Under the pieces are notes generated by a model. It saw only the letters and a list, made by a program, of their open reading frames with translations. It searched no databases and had not been told where the DNA came from. Positions 15,646 to 20,051 of a stretch of 20,051 bases of DNA are shown here, one piece after another (position 1 is the first letter of the stretch; every line of letters starts with the position of its first letter). The stretch spans positions 1 through 20,051 of the forward strand of contig CAYMDP010000053.1 in NCBI GenBank assembly GCA_964389375.1, read 5' to 3'. This stretch comes from CAYMDP01 sp964389375. GTDB lineage: Bacteria; Bdellovibrionota; Bdellovibrionia; Bdellovibrionales; UBA1609. A program made the translations under genes and the position numbers.

Positions 15646-17288
15646 GAACTCTTAAAGCACCGACAGGTTCAAAATTAAATTGTAAGGGGTGGCAGCAAGA
15701 GGCCGCCTTTCGGATGATTCAAAATAACCTGGATCCCGATGTGGCAGAACATCCTGATGAGTTGATTGTTTATGGAGGAAGAGGGCGAGCCGCACGAAAC
15801 TGGGAGTGTTTGGATAAGATTTTAGAAAGTTTAAAGACCTTGGGTGATAACGAAACTTTGCTAGTGCAATCCGGAAAACCCATTGGAATCGTTCGAACCC
15901 ATGCCGATGCGCCTCGTGTGCTGATCGCAAATTCCAATCTTGTTCCGAAGTGGGCGACGTGGGAAGTATTTGATGATCTCGAAAAACGAGGTCTGATGAT
16001 GTACGGTCAGATGACTGCCGGAAGTTGGATTTACATAGGAACCCAAGGGATTGTTCAGGGGACTTACGAAACTTTTGTAGAAGCCGGGCGAAGACATTTT
16101 GGTGGCTCATTAAAAGGTCGGGTCATTTTAACTGCGGGTCTTGGCGGAATGGGTGGGGCCCAACCTTTAGCAGGTGTTTTTGCGGGCGCCAGTGTTTTAG
16201 CTGTCGATGTAGATCCCACTCGCATTCAAAAGCGCCTAGAGACTCGGTACATTGACGAGATTGCAGATAACTTAGAAGATGCACTTCTTCGTATGCAGAA
16301 GTATCGCTCGACGGGTCTAGCAAGATCTGTTGGGCTTTTGGGTAATATGGCAACGGTCATTCATCAACTCAACGCAAAGGGTTTTGTGCCCGATTTGCTA
16401 ACGGATCAGACTTCGGCTCACGATCCTTTAAATGGCTATGTTCCAGAAAACATGAGCCTTGAAGAGGCCAAAGTATCTCGCAAAGAAAAGCCAGAAGAGT
16501 ATATTCAGCGTGCAAAAAAGAGTATGGCCAGACATGTAGAAGGCATGCTCGAGATGCAAAAACGTGGGGCGATTACCTTTGATTATGGAAATAATATTCG
16601 TGCAGTCGCTAAGGCTGAAGGTGTTCAAGATGCCTTTCGCATTCCGGGCTTTGTTCCCGAGTATATTCGCCCACTGTTTTGCCGAGGGAGTGGGCCATTT
16701 CGTTGGGTCGCTTTGTCTGGAGATCCACAAGATATCAAGGTAACCGATGATGCTTTAAGGGAGTTGTTTCCCCATAAAAAGGACCTGCTTAAATGGTTGG
16801 ATATGGCCCAAGCTCGAATTGCCTTTCAGGGCTTACCCGCAAGAATTTGTTGGCTCGAGTATGGAGAGCGAGCAAAAGCGGGCTTAAAGTTTAACGAATT
16901 GGTCGCTCAGAAAAAATTAAAGGCTCCGATCGTGATTGGACGAGATCATTTGGATTGTGGATCTGTGGCCTCTCCTAACCGAGAAACTGAAGGCATGAAA
17001 GATGGCTCTGATGCAATTGCGGACTGGCCTGTATTAAATGCCCTGGTGAATACCGCCTGTGGCGCCACTTGGGTTAGTTATCATCATGGTGGAGGCGTCG
17101 GTATGGGTTACAGCCTTCACGCAGGTCAAGTCATTGTGGCCGATGGGACTGAGGCCGCAGCAAAACGACTGGAGCGAGTTTTAACCGCAGACCCTGCCAT
17201 GGGCTTGTTTCGACATATCGATGCGGGCTATGATGAAGCGGCACAAATTGCGAAAGAGCGCGGGGCTCAATCCCTGTGGATAGATTAA
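15639..17288 (+). CDS. hutU: Urocanate hydratase (urocanase)
   Basis: HutU hydrates urocanate to imidazolonepropionate using a tightly bound NAD+ as electrophile. The 549-residue length is usual. Visible blocks are VYGGRGRAARNW near 44, MTAGSWIYIGTQGIVQGT near 125, the NAD-binding GLGGMGGAQP near 167, the probable active-site Cys C404 in PARICW, GRDHLDCGSVASPNRET near 434 and HHGGGVGMGYS near 482. It starts at an ATG that overlaps the hutH stop by 7 bases. Confidence 0.98.
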   Translation: MVRTLKAPTGSKLNCKGWQQEAAFRMIQNNLDPDVAEHPDELIVYGGRGRAARNWECLDKILESLKTLGDNETLLVQSGKPIGIVRTHADAPRVLIANSNLVPKWATWEVFDDLEKRGLMMYGQMTAGSWIYIGTQGIVQGTYETFVEAGRRHFGGSLKGRVILTAGLGGMGGAQPLAGVFAGASVLAVDVDPTRIQKRLETRYIDEIADNLEDALLRMQKYRSTGLARSVGLLGNMATVIHQLNAKGFVPDLLTDQTSAHDPLNGYVPENMSLEEAKVSRKEKPEEYIQRAKKSMARHVEGMLEMQKRGAITFDYGNNIRAVAKAEGVQDAFRIPGFVPEYIRPLFCRGSGPFRWVALSGDPQDIKVTDDALRELFPHKKDLLKWLDMAQARIAFQGLPARICWLEYGERAKAGLKFNELVAQKKLKAPIVIGRDHLDCGSVASPNRETEGMKDGSDAIADWPVLNALVNTACGATWVSYHHGGGVGMGYSLHAGQVIVADGTEAAAKRLERVLTADPAMGLFRHIDAGYDEAAQIAKERGAQSLWID

Positions 17289-17306
17289 CTGTGGGCGGAT
17301 TAATAG

Positions 17307-18542
17307 TTGCTTAGAATTTTTCGAGATATCAAAGAACTTTTAACTTTAAAGCCCGCTGCAGAAAAAGGCGGTCGTAAAATTACCGAGGCCGATCTGGGTT
17401 TGATTCAAAATGCTTGTTTGGTCTGTGACGAGACCGAGGTTGTTTGGGTCGGTCCTCAATCAAAGTTAAGTGAAGCTACAGTTGGGCGACCTTTAGCCCA
17501 TGCCGAAGAAATTTCCCTTCATGCAGAAGCAGTTATGCCGGCATTTGTCGAATGTCACACGCACTTGATGTTTGCGGGAGATCGTCAGAAAGAATTTGAA
17601 TTGCGCAACCAAGGCATGAGCTATCAGGATATTGCAAAACAAGGCGGTGGAATCCTTTCTACGGTTCAAGCCACTCGCGGCGCAAGTGACATTGAGCTTT
17701 TGGCTTTGGGACAAAAACGAGTGGATCGCTTTCTTAAGCAAGGAGTCACTCGCCTTGAAATCAAATCCGGATATGGCCTAGATGAAGACACCGAATTAAG
17801 GCTGTTAAAACTTATGGCTTCTCTAAAGGGCCCGTCTATTGTTAAGACTTTTCTTGGGCCCCATGCAGTTCCAAGCGAAAGCAAAAACTCAGAAGAGTAT
17901 TTTTTGCGAATGCTTAAGCTGCTTCCAAGCCTGAAGGGCCTTGCAAGTCGGGTGGATATTTTTGTTGAAGAGGGCTACTTTTCACCAGAGCAGGCCCGGC
18001 GATATTTTCAGGAGGCCAAAGCTTTGGGCTTGGGACTTACAGGCCATATGGATCAGTTGTCACGCTCAGGTGGGGTAGAGCTTGGGGTCGATTTGGGTTT
18101 AGATTCGGTCGATCATTGTCTGAAAGTTAGTTCGGGGGATATCGATCGACTGGCGCAAAGTGAAGTGACCGCAGTTTTACTTCCTGCTGCGGATTTTTAT
18201 CTTAAAATTCCTTATCCTCCGGCTCGAGATCTTATCGATCGCGGAGTTCGAGTGGCCCTATCGACGGATTTTAATCCCGGAAGTTCTCCAACCCAGGCGC
18301 TATCCTTTGTTGGAGTCCTGGCTCGCCTTGAAATGAAGATGTCTCTAGCTGAAGTGATCGTGGCCTACACAAATTCGGCAGCAAGAGCTTTAGGACTTCA
18401 CAAAGAGGGCGCGATTGTTGCTGGTTATCGAAGTAATTTCATATGTTTAGATGCATCTTGGAGAAACTTGTTCTATCAGGTTGGTGAACACCCGGTGAAA
18501 GAAGTTTGGAAGAATGCTCATCGAGTTTTTGTTCGTCCGTAG
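17307..18542 (+). CDS. hutI: Imidazolonepropionase
   Basis: HutI hydrolyses imidazolonepropionate to N-formimino-L-glutamate. It is a metal-dependent amidohydrolase. The metal site HTH is H84/H86 in VECHTHLMFAGDR. Other blocks are GMSYQDIAKQGGGILSTV near 103, GPHAVPSE, GHMDQLS and LSTDFNPGSSPT. The 411-residue length fits. The start is a TTG at 17307, 18 bases after hutU, with a weak G-rich site upstream. It is last in the hut run. No clear terminator follows it. Confidence 0.96.
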   Translation: MLRIFRDIKELLTLKPAAEKGGRKITEADLGLIQNACLVCDETEVVWVGPQSKLSEATVGRPLAHAEEISLHAEAVMPAFVECHTHLMFAGDRQKEFELRNQGMSYQDIAKQGGGILSTVQATRGASDIELLALGQKRVDRFLKQGVTRLEIKSGYGLDEDTELRLLKLMASLKGPSIVKTFLGPHAVPSESKNSEEYFLRMLKLLPSLKGLASRVDIFVEEGYFSPEQARRYFQEAKALGLGLTGHMDQLSRSGGVELGVDLGLDSVDHCLKVSSGDIDRLAQSEVTAVLLPAADFYLKIPYPPARDLIDRGVRVALSTDFNPGSSPTQALSFVGVLARLEMKMSLAEVIVAYTNSAARALGLHKEGAIVAGYRSNFICLDASWRNLFYQVGEHPVKEVWKNAHRVFVRP

Positions 18543-18621
18543 TATATGATCCAGACAAATTCTGAACAAATCTTAAAATAACTTAAAAACCTTTTGCATT
18601 CCGTATCAAAACTTTTCTAGT

Positions 18622-18650
18622 CTAATGCTGTGAGTGGGTGGGGGCATTAG
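18622..18650. repeat. 7-bp inverted repeat with G-rich loop in the 18543-18685 gap
   Basis: CTAATGC (18622-18628) pairs with GCATTAG (18644-18650) around a 15-base G-rich loop. It lies upstream of the 18686 gene, after a weak promoter candidate (TTGCAT at 18594, TAGTCT at 18618, spacer 18). It may be a small leader hairpin or a binding site. The rest of this 143-base gap shows no gene, and I see no terminator for hutI. Confidence 0.35.
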
Positions 18651-18685
18651 GATAACTTGTACGACAACAGGGATGGGGCAACAAG

Positions 18686-19114
18686 ATGAGCGCATACAGC
18701 AGCAAACAAACAGTTTCGAATTTGATGCAGTCTAGATATTATTCTCCGGCCTTTGATGCCGCAATTTTTGACGGGCCTCTTAGAATTTACTTTGCTCAAT
18801 ACCAAGAACCAGAGGCATTAAAAATTTATTTTCGGCTGCAGGAAAAAATGCGCGAGATGAGTTTGCAGGGACAAATGAGAGGGCATCAAAAAAATATCTT
18901 TGTGATGGTCTATCCAAACCGCGAATTGTTTGAAAGAAGTTTTTCGGGGGTCAGCAGCCATTCTAAGATGCAGAGAGATCATTTGGCTGAGGATCTTATT
19001 TTTGGTTTGCATGGTGAACTGACAAACGAAAATCTAATTGAAATGGAATTGGCTATTGCTGATCTTGTCCATTTGCCGAACTTGCATCAGGCGCCTCAAG
19101 CTGAAGTATTTTAA
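18686..19114 (+). CDS. Unrecognised 142-residue soluble protein
   Basis: I do not recognise this gene. There is no signal peptide or membrane segment. The protein has a polar start, a mixed alpha/beta core (LRIYFAQYQEPEALKIYF followed by helices) and a Leu/Glu-rich C-terminal part (LIEMELAIADLVHLP). The pattern LRIYFAQ...IFVMVYPN...F could suggest a small alpha-beta sandwich, but no family can be named. The ATG at 18686 has GGGG within normal range upstream. The final 62 bases overlap the convergent thioredoxin gene (19053-19718). The gap before it suggests its own promoter. Confidence 0.7.
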   Translation: MSAYSSKQTVSNLMQSRYYSPAFDAAIFDGPLRIYFAQYQEPEALKIYFRLQEKMREMSLQGQMRGHQKNIFVMVYPNRELFERSFSGVSSHSKMQRDHLAEDLIFGLHGELTNENLIEMELAIADLVHLPNLHQAPQAEVF

Positions 19115-19718
19115 GTTCTACAGCTTTTACAAATTCAATAAATTGGGCTCTTAGTTTTTTAGAGCTCCAGTCTTTTGCTCCAGCGCTTTCCCAATACAAA
19201 ATTCCTGAAGCTGATACTAAGGCGTGATAAGGAATAATTTGTGGATTAAAAACTTTTTTCCATTTCAATTCCTCGTCGGTGAGGGACTCAATTCCAAATT
19301 TTTGTGCCTTCCACCAGTCTTGCCCCGCCTGCCAATGATCTGAACTGCTGCGATCTGTATTGATAAAAAGGCTTTTGATCTTAAGCTGGGCTGAAGAACC
19401 TAAGCTTTGGTCGAGTTCTTTACTTAAGGGGACCAAGTGAGGCAGCTCTGCTAAGCAAGGTGCACACCAGTGGCCCCAAAAGCTAATAAAATAAAGTGTG
19501 TTCTCTTCGGTCTGAACAAGACTTTTAAAGTTCTCGCCAAGACTCCGATAAGACATATGAAAGGTCGAAGGCTGGGGTGCTGGGCGGTCCATGGGACCTC
19601 CGATATGGGACATCGTAATAAGGGCAAGGCCCAGTCCCACGAAGCCAAACAGAGCCACGATTTGCATCAGGCGGTAAGCACGTTTTCGAGCGAGGGTTTC
19701 AGGTGCCGATAAAGACAT
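19053..19718 (-). CDS. TlpA/ResA-like membrane-anchored thioredoxin
   Basis: Counting from the ATG at 19718, the 221-residue protein has one N-terminal TM segment (about 18-37, LMQIVALFGFVGLGLALITM) that would place the rest in the periplasm. The thioredoxin fold carries WCAPC at about 84-88, and FNPQIIPYHALV supplies the cis-Pro. This fits reductases of cytochrome c maturation or general periplasmic disulphide relay, but the specific partner is unknown. No Shine-Dalgarno sequence precedes this start. A TTG at 19757 would add 13 residues but would run deep into the divergent prepilin-like gene. The 3' end overlaps the 18686 gene by 62 bases and the 5' end overlaps the prepilin-like gene by 16. 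Confidence 0.85.
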   Translation of the reverse strand: MSLSAPETLARKRAYRLMQIVALFGFVGLGLALITMSHIGGPMDRPAPQPSTFHMSYRSLGENFKSLVQTEENTLYFISFWGHWCAPCLAELPHLVPLSKELDQSLGSSAQLKIKSLFINTDRSSSDHWQAGQDWWKAQKFGIESLTDEELKWKKVFNPQIIPYHALVSASGILYWESAGAKDWSSKKLRAQFIEFVKAVELKILQLEAPDASSANGQDQQ

Positions 19719-19954
19719 TGGGCGAAGGTATTCAAAACTTAAAGCAGGGTCAATCAAAGGCCCAAGGCTTAAGGGGTCAGGGGGGACAAATTGTCCTTGA
19801 GTACGTCCTTTTATTAATTATCGGCGTTTCGATTGCGATTTCTTTGTCCTCACTTTTAGTCAGCCGCAACCCCGAAGATCAGGGCTTAGTGATTTCCACT
19901 TGGGGCGCCATTCTAGATACAATCTCAACCGACATGGCCGACGACTTCCAGTAG
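19703..19954 (+). CDS. Small prepilin-like (Flp/TadE-type) protein
   Basis: The 83-residue protein has a basic, Gln/Gly-rich leader followed by RGQGGQIVLEYVLLLII. A prepilin peptidase cut after the last Gly of GQGG would leave QIVLE, with Glu at +5, the hallmark of type IV and Flp prepilins. A hydrophobic helix (about 33-50) follows and ends in SLSSLLV, and the short tail is acidic. The GTG at 19703 has GAGGG upstream; a TTG at 19718 is an alternative. It may be a Flp pilin-type subunit or a TadE-like pseudopilin, and the next genes, outside the window, would decide. After its TAG the frame stays open for 24 codons. Confidence 0.65.
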   Translation: MPIKTLGEGIQNLKQGQSKAQGLRGQGGQIVLEYVLLLIIGVSIAISLSSLLVSRNPEDQGLVISTWGAILDTISTDMADDFQ

Positions 19955-19979
19955 CTTCCGGCACTTGGCTGTGGGCAGT

Positions 19980-20051
19980 CATCCGGAATGGGCTCGCCAA
20001 ACATGGATGGCGGGTTTGTGCATAAGTGAACCCCCGGGCCCCATACGGATG
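19980..20051. other. Potential structured element running to the window end
   Basis: CATCCG-GA-ATGGG (19980-19992) is almost the reverse complement of CCCAT-A-CGGATG (20040-20051): 11 pairs with a small internal loop. Inside, CGCC (19995-19998) can pair with GGCG (20009-20012), and GGGTT (20012-20016) with AACCC (20029-20033). The outer stem ends at the last base, so its true extent is unknown. It may be a non-coding RNA, a leader or an extended terminator. The inner stems share base 20012, so they cannot form fully at once. Confidence 0.35.

Noticed and set aside
15652..16110. 152-codon open frame on the minus strand inside hutU
   Set aside because: It is antisense to a strongly conserved urocanase gene and has no recognisable domain or ribosome site.
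19955..20029. In-frame open extension of 24 codons after the TAG of the prepilin-like gene
   Set aside because: An open run of this length is common by chance, and the residues show no pilin-like pattern. A read-through or pseudogene claim is not supported.
19982..20051. Minus-strand open frame from the right edge ending at 19982 with a possible partial protein
   Set aside because: Only about 23 codons are visible, with no recognisable end of a known protein family, so a partial gene cannot be supported.

Overview
The window reads as ordinary chromosome from a Gram-negative bacterium of the Bdellovibrio type (phylum Bdellovibrionota). This is inferred from moderate GC, a mitochondrial-type aconitase, a lipoprotein M1 aminopeptidase, an outer-membrane barrel, LPS export, a receiver protein with a long acidic linker of the myxobacterial/bdellovibrio kind, a small prepilin-like protein and several small unrecognised proteins. 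Genus and species cannot be fixed from sequence reading alone. No rRNA, tRNA, CRISPR array, transposase or phage gene was found.

Layout. Bases 1-142 hold a very long hairpin at the window edge and a bidirectional terminator. An outer-membrane beta-barrel gene (minus, 143-700) and aconitase (plus, 885-3146) diverge from one intergenic region. From about 10.7 kb back to 3.2 kb a minus-strand series runs: receiver protein, nadC, birA, a redoxin, a membrane-anchored GyrI-like protein and a secreted M1 aminopeptidase. Next come two hairpins, then a cobalamin riboswitch leader feeding an unrecognised exported membrane protein (3166-3972). From 10.78 kb the plus strand carries a compact series with overlapping or closely spaced genes: lptG, def, fmt, rpe, hutH, hutU, hutI. 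After a 143-bp gap come an unrecognised 142-residue protein, a convergently overlapping TlpA/ResA-like thioredoxin, a prepilin-like protein and a potentially structured tail that reaches the window end.

How genes work together. hutH-hutU-hutI gives the first three steps of histidine breakdown (histidine to urocanate to imidazolonepropionate to formiminoglutamate). The last step (hutG or hutF) and a hut regulator are not in this window. def and fmt form the usual formyl-methionine pair. nadC and birA make or attach cofactors (NAD and biotin). Several genes start with GTG or TTG (lptG, fmt, rpe, hutI and the prepilin-like gene).

The strongest unusual signal is the minus-strand cobalamin (B12) riboswitch at about 3978-4107. 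It directly precedes an unknown two-segment membrane protein rather than a known B12 gene.
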